NCBI GenBank assembly: GCA_023422565.1 | Contig: JAFAGR010000067.1 | Location: 1 to 31,070, forward strand | Length of the DNA: 31,070 nucleotides | Reading direction: 5' to 3' | Source: Bacteroidota bacterium | GTDB lineage: Bacteria; Bacteroidota; Bacteroidia; Chitinophagales; Chitinophagaceae | In this document: piece after piece, positions 15,402 through 24,658 of the stretch | Layout of the letters: each line of letters opens with the position of its first letter | How positions within the stretch are numbered: position 1 is the stretch's first letter | Program-made: the position numbers and the translations under genes | Notes under the pieces: model-generated | What the model was told of the DNA's origin: nothing | What the model saw: the letters and a program-made list of their open reading frames with translations, nothing else | The model's database searches: none

Positions 15402-16395
15402 TTAATTTCAAAATTTGAAAAATTTCGGATTCGGTTCTTTGATACTCAGACATGTCAGAAACTATTATAGAATATCTTATCTCCCCTACTCCTGCCCGGA
15501 TATCTTTTTCCTCTATCCTTGGAAAATTTTTAAAGACTTTGTAAAAAGTCTCTTCCCGGACCGCATAGCCGATCTCGTCGTACAGATCCTGATGATGATC
15601 GAAATAATTTCCTTCGGCCAACTTTGCATTAAATTTATTCAGAGCCCTGAAATCAGATTCAAGCGTCTGCCTAATTGTGCGAACTAAACTGTTTAAACTT
15701 TCTCCGGAATTCTGTATTATTTCTAAAGAAACATGGAAAAGAAAAAGATCTTCTAAATTAGATGGGTCAAGCTGCCTTTCGCTACTTATGTGGATACGTT
15801 GGTGATTATTTCCCAAAGTCGTTTTAACCTCTATCCCCCAAGTGCTCATATGAAAATCTCTTAATGCTCCTTCGCACCCCACCCAAGCATTTAAGACGTG
15901 TATATAATTGCTAGTTCGGCCTAAAAGTTTCTTTAGGAGTATCATTTCTCCAAATAACCCGCGTTGTTCGAGAGCACTTAAGCCTTGCAAACCGGCTCTT
16001 CCAAAAAGCGATTCCCATCTTTCAAACCGGTTAATTAATTCTTTTACCAAACCAGATTCTGTTGTAATAAATCCAACGTTAACGATTAGATCTTCGCACA
16101 ATACGGAGAAGATATCTTTATATCGAAAATCCAAAAGAACTAAAATCAACATCTTCTTATATGGGTTTTCGGGATCTGGGATTAATTCAATCCTTGCTCC
16201 GGTCAAATTAGAAAACCGCTCGATATCAACCTTAACATCTGTGTTTAGGGATGCTGCCAGACACCTGAATTTTTCTGGACCTTTCAACGCTACATAGATA
16301 TCTGGCAGTATACTGCCGGCGTACCTTTTAAGAAGAAGACCATAAAAAAAGGTGCTATCCTCCTCTAATTCTTTCCAGATCTGATCAATCCTCAT
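15394..16395 (-). CDS. PD-(D/E)XK motif nuclease-like protein (DUF4420 family)
   Basis: A 333-residue protein from the ATG at 16393-16395. A longer reading from 16461 would overlap the Z1 gene by 77 bases and is less likely. The nuclease-like fold shows RGLFGEMILLKKLL (Glu150), an RDFH segment (Asp180), the core IEVKTT (Glu189, Lys191), then HISSERQLDP, the usual family order. Such proteins are predicted DNA endonucleases working with Z1 helicases and AIPR proteins in defence loci. All expected catalytic residues seem present, so cleavage activity is plausible, but this is inference. It overlaps the Z1 gene by 11 bases upstream and the AIPR gene by 8 bases downstream. Confidence 0.88.
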   Translation of the reverse strand: MRIDQIWKELEEDSTFFYGLLLKRYAGSILPDIYVALKGPEKFRCLAASLNTDVKVDIERFSNLTGARIELIPDPENPYKKMLILVLLDFRYKDIFSVLCEDLIVNVGFITTESGLVKELINRFERWESLFGRAGLQGLSALEQRGLFGEMILLKKLLGRTSNYIHVLNAWVGCEGALRDFHMSTWGIEVKTTLGNNHQRIHISSERQLDPSNLEDLFLFHVSLEIIQNSGESLNSLVRTIRQTLESDFRALNKFNAKLAEGNYFDHHQDLYDEIGYAVREETFYKVFKNFPRIEEKDIRAGVGEIRYSIIVSDMSEYQRTESEIFQILKLNE

Positions 16396-19147
16396 CTTCT
16401 CCCTCCTCTTCTGGACTCTCATCTTGATTGAATATCGAAAGCAACTGTTCATGTACCGCATAAGTCATTGGAGCATTATGGGAACTCCTTGGAAAACTAA
16501 TTGCAAATCCTACAATCGGGAATGCAAGTTTAGATTCCATAGGCTCCCCATTGCTATGTTTCAAAACGGCACCATTTGGATCAAGAAAGTATAGGATTAA
16601 CAACGGGTGTTTGGAATTGCGGATTTGATTACGAACAATTTCTCCGTTCGGGTAACTAGGCTTTCCCTCCTTTCTTTTTCTAACCCAAGAATCAGTAGTC
16701 AACTCCATAGCGCGAGAGTATTCTTCTTGTTCAAGATCAATAAATTCATCTTTGGGACTAATAATGTGAGATTTTCTTAAGTAATAAATTTCCAAATTCG
16801 AGTTCTTGTCGTCGTAATTCCTTAGGTATTGCCCAACACTCAGTGAGGTCTCACCGAAATCAATCTCAGTCCTTTTTTCTGTAGTTGATCTCGACATTAC
16901 CGCTACCCGCCAATGGGTCAGTTCATCATTTCCAACCTGCATATCAATAAAACGAAGTAAATTTTGTGGATCCGCAGCCTTTAAATTAGGGGACAATTTC
17001 ATTTGGTTTAGGAATGATCTTACATCAGAATAAGAAATGTCTTTCCATAAAAAGCTCCCCTGTCGTACTTCATATTTTTGGGGCAGAACTTTTATCAAAT
17101 TTTCGGCCGCTTCGAAGTTTTCTCTTACGACATCAGGATTCTTAGAAAACTCATAAGATTCAACCAATCTGCCCGCCCAAGACACTGTTACTGTTGTGGC
17201 TCTCCGAATTTTGTTACTTGCCGATATTTGTAATTGCCCGGGATGAGTTCTCACTTTTAACGCATATTGCTCTGGGGTTGCACCAACTGTATCACTCATA
17301 TAATCGAACTCATTTCTCAGCTCTTCAGAAGCATGCGTTATGTGGCAGAACCATTCGTTAAGCTGTCTGCTGGTAAATAGCCGACATAAATCTACATATC
17401 CAGGCCTGTAGCCAAACCATCTGCCCATTTGCATCAGTGAGTCGTACATTCGAGATGATCTTAGGTAATAACTTACCGATAGCCCCTCCAAAGTTAGGCC
17501 CCTAGAGAGCTTATTTCCCCCCACGGCAATTACAGATAACCCATGGGGATGATCATAGTATGTTAAGGCATCCGCAGAGCCCATGTTAATTTCCTTTACT
17601 ACTATTTTTACAACCGCTTCATAGAGATGTTTGTTCACATCTTCCCAAGGGTGTACTTGAATTTGACTGTCAATTTGTGAAAGCTTGGAATTCAGAATCT
17701 GAGAGCTTACAGATTTGTACGATTTATAAGATTCTTCATCAACTTCAAAAGTTTGGCGGAATTCCTCAACTATGGCAGGAACCTTCATTTCGATCCCCCT
17801 TCGATAAAAATTAAAAATATTTTCGACAAGAATCTTTAATTCATGTTGCCATGCTTTCAATCTCGAAACATGCACTAACATCGAATTATGTACAGACGAT
17901 TGGCCTCTTAACCTCCGTATAGCACAAGTTAAAATAAAACACCTGATTGCCCTTTTTAATGAATCTGGAACATCCGATGGCATTTCAGAATCATCAATAA
18001 AATTATGATGATCTTCAATCCTTCGAACGATTGGCAAAACGGACTCTGATTCTTCTGCGTCTTCCAACAATTTGAATCCAAAAACCTTGTCCGGACCAAT
18101 ATAATTCGAAGGAGCCGGGAGATTGATAATAAAATCTCTTGGGAACAAGTTATCCTCCTCAATGGGAATAAAAATGTTGGCAAAAGGAGTCGCCGTGTAG
18201 CCAACATATCCACTCTTGTCAAATAAGCGAATTACATCCCTGATCAAACCATTAATTCGCGTGGTCGGATCGCTTTCTGGATTTGTATTTATTGAGGCAT
18301 TATCTGCTTCATCATCAATCATTAACAGAGATTTGTTCCGTATCACGCGCCGGCCATCAATTTCAATGGATTTTGAGGACAACCATTGAATCAGGCGGCC
18401 TAGAATTGCGGCGTTCTTTTTCACCACCAAAATCAGCGGGTCTTTTATGCCAAAATTTATTCCAGATGAATTTGCAGCAGCAGTATTGAAGTCGGAAAGG
18501 CTGGTCGTTAATGAGTGCGCAATTGCGTCCTGATTAAATCTACCCACTCCAATCCACGTATTATTTTCTCTGAAAGCTCTTTCATGTTGCGTGTCAAATC
18601 CAAGAAAACCTTCATCAATGCGAAGTTGTGTTTGACTCCGCAGATTATTGTGGATGCCCGCAAGCACAATGATCATATTGAATCCTGCATCTGCCGCTTT
18701 ACAAATAAGACCCGTGTAATTTGCGGTTTTTCCTGACTGAACCTGCCCAACTACCAGCCCATATTTTGAAATTACCGCGTTCATCGAGGGATCAAAAAGA
18801 CCGTCAAGAGTACGGTCCGTTAGTCTATCAAGTTGATTGATTACGGTATCGGCAAAATTCTTCTCATATTGTAGATAATCACGGTAGCGATTCCAAAACT
18901 TAAACTCGATCCCGCCCTTTTTATCGTTTATCCAGGGACGCCTTCTTTCATAATTCTCAATTATTCTAAAATCATCAATTCTGACATTGTAAACTGATTC
19001 AATTTCCCTGATAAGTGTATCTCTATCCGTTGATGAATAAAGAGGGAGAGAAAGTGCCATGTCGACAGCATCTGAAATTTCTGCCTTGCTAACACTTCCG
19101 GTTTGAGGAAGAAATGTTCTTACGGTTTTTATCGCTTGCTGTAACAT
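16385..19147 (-). CDS. Z1-domain superfamily 2 helicase-like ATPase
   Basis: A 920-residue protein with a split helicase core. Walker A is GQVQSGKT (134-141), Walker B is MIDDEAD (276-282), and motif III is GYTATPFANI (316-325). The Z1 domain proper covers roughly 400-640, with motif V-like GGNKLSRGLTLEG (543-555) and the arginine-finger motif QMGRWFGYRPGY (573-584). The remaining C-terminal 280 residues are family-typical but without known function. Z1 proteins act with MutL/MORC-like ATPases and nucleases and are predicted to translocate on or remodel DNA. All ATPase motifs are intact. The gene begins 11 bases after the MutL-like ATPase gene. Confidence 0.93.
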   Translation of the reverse strand: MLQQAIKTVRTFLPQTGSVSKAEISDAVDMALSLPLYSSTDRDTLIREIESVYNVRIDDFRIIENYERRRPWINDKKGGIEFKFWNRYRDYLQYEKNFADTVINQLDRLTDRTLDGLFDPSMNAVISKYGLVVGQVQSGKTANYTGLICKAADAGFNMIIVLAGIHNNLRSQTQLRIDEGFLGFDTQHERAFRENNTWIGVGRFNQDAIAHSLTTSLSDFNTAAANSSGINFGIKDPLILVVKKNAAILGRLIQWLSSKSIEIDGRRVIRNKSLLMIDDEADNASINTNPESDPTTRINGLIRDVIRLFDKSGYVGYTATPFANIFIPIEEDNLFPRDFIINLPAPSNYIGPDKVFGFKLLEDAEESESVLPIVRRIEDHHNFIDDSEMPSDVPDSLKRAIRCFILTCAIRRLRGQSSVHNSMLVHVSRLKAWQHELKILVENIFNFYRRGIEMKVPAIVEEFRQTFEVDEESYKSYKSVSSQILNSKLSQIDSQIQVHPWEDVNKHLYEAVVKIVVKEINMGSADALTYYDHPHGLSVIAVGGNKLSRGLTLEGLSVSYYLRSSRMYDSLMQMGRWFGYRPGYVDLCRLFTSRQLNEWFCHITHASEELRNEFDYMSDTVGATPEQYALKVRTHPGQLQISASNKIRRATTVTVSWAGRLVESYEFSKNPDVVRENFEAAENLIKVLPQKYEVRQGSFLWKDISYSDVRSFLNQMKLSPNLKAADPQNLLRFIDMQVGNDELTHWRVAVMSRSTTEKRTEIDFGETSLSVGQYLRNYDDKNSNLEIYYLRKSHIISPKDEFIDLEQEEYSRAMELTTDSWVRKRKEGKPSYPNGEIVRNQIRNSKHPLLILYFLDPNGAVLKHSNGEPMESKLAFPIVGFAISFPRSSHNAPMTYAVHEQLLSIFNQDESPEEEGEDED

Positions 19148-19158
19148 TGACAGAAATA

Positions 19159-20628
19159 TTAAATAAATTCAAGAAAATGAGTAAAATGGTTAAATGGTTC
19201 AATATTGACAACAATCGCCTTTGCCTGCTCGTCTGATTTCCCCTGTACCTTTAAACTCGCGACAATTTGCTTCATTGAACTGCGAATAACCTCTTGGTCT
19301 AGTTCTTCAAACGGCTTTCCTTGGGTCTCAGGATCTTCTGATTCTTTTATATAAATTGATTTAGTCGGAATAGTTTCTTCAATGAAGCGTAATAGTACTT
19401 CGATGGATTTCTCAGGATCGTTTAAAACTAGGGTTTTTGTTCTTTCTATTAATGGATGTTCCCTGTTTATTTTGTAAAACCATTTGTCACCTCGTTTATG
19501 ATCTGTCCAGAGAGGGACGAATTTCTGACCCGGAAGTTGTCGTATACTCTTTCCTCTCTGCCTGTAGACCTCAACTGCCTGAGCCCTGACTCTCCCGGCA
19601 TATGCACGTAATTGGTCTCGCAAATAAAAAGGCGGTCGTGCTTCCGATTTCTTGATGTCTATTTGCCATTCAGTGTCCATGCTGTTAGGGAGGTTTATCT
19701 CAATTCGGGCAAGTTTGTAGTGTTCTTCTTTTCTAAACATTCCAAGCCATTCACCAGAAACGAGTAACCTATCATTTCGGTAAACATAAAACCCCTGCTG
19801 ATGATTCCACCCCTTAGGACCCTCGGCTTCCTTATACCGATCTTCAGAAATTTTTGACTTGTGTGGCAGTACATATCCTTTGATCGAAATCTTGCCATTA
19901 TTTAAGGATTCAGAAGGAAAAGCCTGAGTTGCAATTTCGGATTGCAGAAATGGATCCCATGCAGGAATTATTCTGTCTTGAAAAAAGATTGAAATTTTCC
20001 CTGCCTGAATAAAGCGATGAAAGGTCATTGACAAATGAGACTTTACTTGCTCCATTACCCCTAAAAATTTATCAAGAGCTTTAGCATCATGTTCATTGGT
20101 GTTAGAAACGAGTCTGTCTAATTCATTCCATAAAATTATAGTACCCGAACTCATTCCCTGTATAATTGGGATAGCTTCTTCCGGAAGAGGATATTTTATC
20201 AAATCCCATTTGCCCGTATCTCGCACAAAGTCTAAATCCCACGTCCAATGTACATGATTAAAATTCTCTTTCTTACTAACGACTGTCAATTGGCGACATT
20301 GCGAAAATGACGCGGTCTTTAATCCCAGTCCAAATCTGCCTAAATCCTTAATGCCCCTTTCTTCGAGGGGATTTCTGCTTCCAGGGCGGAGGGCTTGAAC
20401 AAGTTCTTCATTGTTCATCCCTACACCGTCGTCTACAATAGTAAGACAGGAGGCAGAACCCCGCCATTCAAAACTTACCCAGATGTTCCTTGCATTTGCA
20501 GATATTGAATTGTCGACAATGTCTGCAACTGCCGATTCAATTCCGTAACCGATTGCCCGGAAAGTTTCGATCATTGACGAAGCCTCGGGGACCGCGGAAG
20601 TTGTTTGGTATTTAGAGTAGTCAACCAT
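19159..20628 (-). CDS. MutL/MORC-like GHKL ATPase
   Basis: A 489-residue ATP-binding protein of the GHKL group, resembling MutL, Hsp90 and bacterial MORC relatives. The nucleotide pocket is complete: AVADIVDNSISANA (33-46, with Asp37 and Asn40), IVDDGVGM (64-71) and LGRFGLGLKTAS (96-107). An S5-like transducer region follows. The C-terminal half (from about 330, with IDIKKSEARPPFYLRDQLR) is helical and basic. In known restriction-linked loci this ATPase partners the Z1 helicase and is thought to clamp or reorganise DNA on ATP binding. The start overlaps the DUF3883 gene by 8 bases. It corresponds to the MutL-type component of Mza-like systems. Confidence 0.9.
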   Translation of the reverse strand: MVDYSKYQTTSAVPEASSMIETFRAIGYGIESAVADIVDNSISANARNIWVSFEWRGSASCLTIVDDGVGMNNEELVQALRPGSRNPLEERGIKDLGRFGLGLKTASFSQCRQLTVVSKKENFNHVHWTWDLDFVRDTGKWDLIKYPLPEEAIPIIQGMSSGTIILWNELDRLVSNTNEHDAKALDKFLGVMEQVKSHLSMTFHRFIQAGKISIFFQDRIIPAWDPFLQSEIATQAFPSESLNNGKISIKGYVLPHKSKISEDRYKEAEGPKGWNHQQGFYVYRNDRLLVSGEWLGMFRKEEHYKLARIEINLPNSMDTEWQIDIKKSEARPPFYLRDQLRAYAGRVRAQAVEVYRQRGKSIRQLPGQKFVPLWTDHKRGDKWFYKINREHPLIERTKTLVLNDPEKSIEVLLRFIEETIPTKSIYIKESEDPETQGKPFEELDQEVIRSSMKQIVASLKVQGKSDEQAKAIVVNIEPFNHFTHFLEFI

Positions 20629-21400
20629 TAACGGTGTTTAATTGGCTTTCTGATACACTCCAATTAACCTGAATTGTTGTGTAAATATTTTTTCTTGGAT
20701 TTAGCTTAGAAACAGGATTTTGTATGAAACGGATTACAGGTGTTTCGTTAACCTTTCTTACAATACATAAAAAAAAATTCTCTCCCTTATCTGTTGCCAC
20801 TTTCCATTCTTTATCGGTAAACAAAATACCTCCAGAAATTTCCGCTAAACCTTTAACCTCGACATAGGTATCCAAAACATCGGATTGAATTTTAAAATCA
20901 TAGCCACACCCCAAGTCTCGGCAATCAAGAAGTTCGCCCTTTTTCGGAAGAAACGTTTTATTATAGTATTGAATAAAATAATTCTCTGCAGCTTTGCCAG
21001 TTGGAGCTCTCATGATAAATTTTCGGGTACCTTCATTTTTCCTATCATCTGTAACAATAGAAAGCAATTGATCTTCTTGATCCGGCTCATCTTTAATTTT
21101 ACCCGTTAATATGTCATTCACAATTCCTCTTATCTGTGATTCATTTAATTCTTCAAGCGCTTGTGCTACTTTAACCCTACTTGGGCTCATCGGCCTTTGA
21201 TACCAGCCCGCTCGGTGGCTAAATAAAGGGTCAAATTCATCTCTCCAATTTTTTACAGATTGAGGTTTAACACCTAACTTTCCACCGATATCTTCGAACG
21301 CAGCTTTCCAAGTGGAATATTTTAGTTTTGCTAACGCTTCATTATTGAATCGCGATAGGTAAAAGGAGATGTAAAGGGTCAGTTTGTGACTTTTTTCCAT
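20621..21400 (-). CDS. DUF3883 nuclease-like protein with N-terminal HTH-like region
   Basis: A 259-residue protein. The N-terminus (about 10-60) has a helical segment ending KLGVKPQSVKNWRDEFDPLF that looks like a helix-turn-helix used for target binding. The C-terminal DUF3883 domain (about 130-220) is a PD-(D/E)XK relative: Glu139 in GKAAENYFIQYY, then CRDLGCGYDFKI (Asp168), YVEVKGL (Glu181, Lys183) and FTDKEWKVA, the usual order of the fold. DUF3883 modules occur in restriction enzymes and defence helicases, so a second nuclease or DNA-recognition subunit is likely. It overlaps the ATPase gene by 8 bases and lies 23 bases after the receiver gene. Confidence 0.85.
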   Translation of the reverse strand: MEKSHKLTLYISFYLSRFNNEALAKLKYSTWKAAFEDIGGKLGVKPQSVKNWRDEFDPLFSHRAGWYQRPMSPSRVKVAQALEELNESQIRGIVNDILTGKIKDEPDQEDQLLSIVTDDRKNEGTRKFIMRAPTGKAAENYFIQYYNKTFLPKKGELLDCRDLGCGYDFKIQSDVLDTYVEVKGLAEISGGILFTDKEWKVATDKGENFFLCIVRKVNETPVIRFIQNPVSKLNPRKNIYTTIQVNWSVSESQLNTVNG

Positions 21401-21423
21401 TCAAAAGTTGGTACGTGAAAGAT

Positions 21424-22473
21424 TCAGCTAAAAGAAGGTTGTCCCTGTCTTGAAAAATAATTCGCAAATCGTGAAATTATATCTTTTCTGAAAGGGTTTG
21501 TTACTACACAAGCGACTTCAAATTTCTCTTTATCATTTAACTCCCTGATAGGTATACTTTCTATGTGCTGGAAATTGATAAATCCACCACCAAATAGTAT
21601 AGTCTCAGGTAAAAAATGATACTTTAAATCAAGATTATTCTTTTTTAATTCATCAATGTGTTCTGGCTTCCTCCCATTTGTAACATCGTTGAAACTGTAA
21701 ATACAGGCCACAGTCACCAATTTAGCTTTAGGTCTGATCCTATGCACATCAGTTGCTAAATCACAAGCCGGAGTTAAAATTATTCCGAAATTATCACTGC
21801 CTTTAAATTTAATAATATCTCCCGTAAAAATCTTTTCTTTTATTGGAGGTTTAATGTAAAACTCAATATTATGAACAGGTTCAAGGTTATTGTCTATACT
21901 GATTTCAAGATATTCTAAAATGTGAGAGGAAATATAGCGCAATAGAACCCGCTCTCCATCCCACTCCGAGTGAGCAGCTTTATAACCTACAAATTCAGGG
22001 AGAACTTCCGAAATATGTTTCCAGAAAATGTTGCTTATGTTAGTTTCAATTAATCCTTTATTATTCAAAATACCAGTTATTCCGGTCGAATAAATTTCAC
22101 TAAACTGCGACAAAATAACATCATAATCCGCATCACCTCTATTCTCACATTTAAATAAATAATTCTGCGCCTGCAATTCAGGATCCAAATCTCCTAAATG
22201 TCCAGAAATAACCCGTACTGGAAAACGTAATTTAGATTTGATTTCTTTCAATATTTGGTTTCCTAACCCGGTGGTGTCATTTTGCTCTAAACGTAAATCA
22301 ACGACTGCACCGTCATAGGCATTTCTTCGCAATTTTTCTAAACCTTGATCTAGACTGGTAGCTTCATCTAGTTCTATAGGAACACCACCTCTTTTGTTAT
22401 AGATTTCAATCGCGTCCCGCATCAACTTAATCTGCGGTTCCTCGTTTTCTACAATAAGTAGTTTAATAGCCAT
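21424..22473 (-). CDS. Response regulator receiver protein with unfamiliar C-terminal effector
   Basis: A 349-residue protein. The first ~115 residues form a receiver domain: acidic pocket E9/E11/E12 in IVENEEPQ, phosphoacceptor D59 in DGAVVDLRLEQ, the switch Ser90 in VISGH, and Lys108. The rest has no recognisable DNA-binding domain. It contains a beta-rich unit with GDIIKFKGSDNFGIILTPACDL (about 230-252, split here) and ends in a charged helix. The TPACDL signature recurs, as far as I recall, in other defence-linked proteins, with no known activity. Its start is 4 bases after the stop of the dual-ATPase kinase gene, so the pair almost certainly signal to each other. The output is probably protein-protein or nucleic-acid contact, not ordinary promoter control. 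Confidence 0.85.
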   Translation of the reverse strand: MAIKLLIVENEEPQIKLMRDAIEIYNKRGGVPIELDEATSLDQGLEKLRRNAYDGAVVDLRLEQNDTTGLGNQILKEIKSKLRFPVRVISGHLGDLDPELQAQNYLFKCENRGDADYDVILSQFSEIYSTGITGILNNKGLIETNISNIFWKHISEVLPEFVGYKAAHSEWDGERVLLRYISSHILEYLEISIDNNLEPVHNIEFYIKPPIKEKIFTGDIIKFKGSDNFGIILTPACDLATDVHRIRPKAKLVTVACIYSFNDVTNGRKPEHIDELKKNNLDLKYHFLPETILFGGGFINFQHIESIPIRELNDKEKFEVACVVTNPFRKDIISRFANYFSRQGQPSFS

Positions 22474-22477
22474 TATT

Positions 22478-24658
22478 CTATTTGCTTATTACTATAATAA
22501 AATTTGCGCCGCTGTTACTGCTGACAGCTTCAATCTTTCCATTATTTCTCTGCAAAGCTTCGCCGGCAATCGATAAGCCTAAACCAGTCCCGTCTTCCTT
22601 CGTCGAAAACCCTGGATCAAAAATGTCTTGATTCTGGATATTTGCTTCGTCAATTCCACTTCCTGTATCTTGGTAATCAATAATTATTTTCTCGTCGGTC
22701 TCTCTAATGTTTACAGTAATCTTTTTGATTTTACTAGCCGAAAGCCAGTAAACACTATTTTCAATTAGGTTTGCAAACGCTATTTGAAAGTCAACTTCCC
22801 AACCCTTGATGGTAGAATCATAATCGCCTTCTATTGAGTACGAAATGTTCTGAATTGATAAATCATGCTGAAACAATTTAAATGAGTCTTCAATAGGTTT
22901 CGAAAGTTTGAAATCCTTTGGCGCCAACCGTTTATTATTTGCTAATGGCTCTAACTTTTTAAAAATATTGATAAATATCTCAGCTTGGTTTTTATTATCA
23001 TTCAGCCTGTCTAATATTTTTGAAAAGAGACTACTGAGCTCTTTTTCCTGTAATCCCAATTTATCTTTGCAAACTTCAATAAATTCCCTGCTCCATTCGT
23101 TAATAAACTTAGGATGTTGCCTCAAGGCATTTAAGGGTTTTCTACCCTCGTGAAAAACCACAGACATTATTTTGCCTAAGGTTACTTGGCCCTGATATTT
23201 TGCAATAGTTTTCTTAATCTCTTCAAATTGTTCATTTTTTTCTTTCGCTTCCTCTGCAATTAATTTTGACACTTCACTACTCACGGATTGAGAAACATTC
23301 GCAGTGGAAAGGATAGAAGCAATTTTATTATTTAATTCATCAAAATTTGCTGCGTCGTCAATCTTCTCAATTATTGATTTGGGTTTTCTTCCTCCTTTAT
23401 AATGTTGTTTTCTGAATTTGTAGCGTACTGGTTCTAATTCTGCTAGGCATGCAAGGATCCCTTCTCTTAACCCCTCATAATATTCATCCTCTTTGAAGCC
23501 TTCTCTTGTCGCTTTCTCCTCAAGGTGGGATTCATCTTCTTGAAGAACAGTAACATACCCGGCCACTTGGTTAGAACTTAAACGCAATGTGGGATTATTA
23601 AATCTCCTTTCATTCAGCCCTAGCCAGTCAACTTTTTTATCACCGTATGGTCTTACTCTAAAACCCTCCCGAATTATAGCTATCCCGGGAAGTTCCTTCA
23701 ACTGTTTTTTCGCTTCATCAACACTTAATGGACTGTCACCTAAAAATAAATCTTCGTCTAAATCAAATGCTCTAATGTCTAGTTCCAATAGCCCACAAAA
23801 CTTTGCCCCGTCATTAAACACGAATTTTTTCTCCACTGTTATCGGAAGGATATTAGGTAAACTTCTGTTTTCAATTGTAAGTTTGGCAATTGAAACTTCA
23901 CCCGAATCGTCCTCGTTCTTCAATAAATCTATGGTCCCATACACTCTATAGTGATAGTATTCTAAAATCGGAAGCGGCCTAACCCGTTCATAATAACTCG
24001 CGTATTTTTCGCTGCCCTCTTTATTAATCTCAAGGACTATTTGAAAATCATTATCTATCTCGTCAAAAGGAGATAAAAGCCTTTTTAGAGAACTTACAAG
24101 TTCATCCAGTTCCTTTTCTGTCCAAATCTTTTCGCCCGTTATATTCAGAAATGTGCCAGGCTTGTATCCACTTTTATAGCTTTCGATCAAAATATCGACA
24201 TCTTCTAGGAATTTTTTGTCAGAAGAAAAGTCATTCCAGTCCAATAACAATTCAGTTGTTTCTAATGTTTCTCGATCGGTTGTCTTCATCATTAAATCCT
24301 TACCTAAAATTGATGCAGCATATCTTCCAATGCCTTTTCTACCTTGAAGTGGCCTCTTTTTATATTTACTTTTCTTTTGTCTTAGTTTGTCCTGTACAGA
24401 AGGGACCATCCATTTTTGGGTAACAGTTTCAAAGCTCATCCCATGTCCATCATCATCGATTGTTATTCTCGACGAATCATTTTGAAATGTTAACACCAGG
24501 TGTACCTTTTCTGCATCAGCATCATAAGAATTCTTCACTAATTCAAGGATCGCGGTATATGAGTCCTTAATAATTCCTTTACCGACAGTAAGGATATGAT
24601 TAGCAGCAGGTTTTATGTAGAAAAATCCAGAGTTTGTTATCTCCTTTTCTGTTACCAT
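22478..24658 (-). CDS. Dual-GHKL kinase: Hsp90/MORC-like ATPase fused to histidine kinase core
   Basis: A 726-residue soluble protein with two GHKL ATPase domains. The N-terminal one (about 20-370) is Hsp90/MORC-like: LELVKNSYDADA (38-49, with Glu39 and Asn43), IDDDGHGMS (67-75), GRKGIGRYAAS (106-116), and a later RRFNNPTLRLSSNQVAGYV segment. A helical coiled part (about 440-490) leads to an H box VVFHEGRKPLNAL (His503). The C-terminal kinase ATPase has an N box IAFANLIENSVYW (626-638), G1 DTGSGI (664-669), an F box near 680 and G2 GTGLGLSI (690-697). There is no membrane segment, so the input is cytoplasmic. It overlaps the methyltransferase gene by 7 bases and is 4 bases from the receiver gene. 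Both ATPase pockets look intact. Confidence 0.88.
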   Translation of the reverse strand: MVTEKEITNSGFFYIKPAANHILTVGKGIIKDSYTAILELVKNSYDADAEKVHLVLTFQNDSSRITIDDDGHGMSFETVTQKWMVPSVQDKLRQKKSKYKKRPLQGRKGIGRYAASILGKDLMMKTTDRETLETTELLLDWNDFSSDKKFLEDVDILIESYKSGYKPGTFLNITGEKIWTEKELDELVSSLKRLLSPFDEIDNDFQIVLEINKEGSEKYASYYERVRPLPILEYYHYRVYGTIDLLKNEDDSGEVSIAKLTIENRSLPNILPITVEKKFVFNDGAKFCGLLELDIRAFDLDEDLFLGDSPLSVDEAKKQLKELPGIAIIREGFRVRPYGDKKVDWLGLNERRFNNPTLRLSSNQVAGYVTVLQEDESHLEEKATREGFKEDEYYEGLREGILACLAELEPVRYKFRKQHYKGGRKPKSIIEKIDDAANFDELNNKIASILSTANVSQSVSSEVSKLIAEEAKEKNEQFEEIKKTIAKYQGQVTLGKIMSVVFHEGRKPLNALRQHPKFINEWSREFIEVCKDKLGLQEKELSSLFSKILDRLNDNKNQAEIFINIFKKLEPLANNKRLAPKDFKLSKPIEDSFKLFQHDLSIQNISYSIEGDYDSTIKGWEVDFQIAFANLIENSVYWLSASKIKKITVNIRETDEKIIIDYQDTGSGIDEANIQNQDIFDPGFSTKEDGTGLGLSIAGEALQRNNGKIEAVSSNSGANFIIVISK

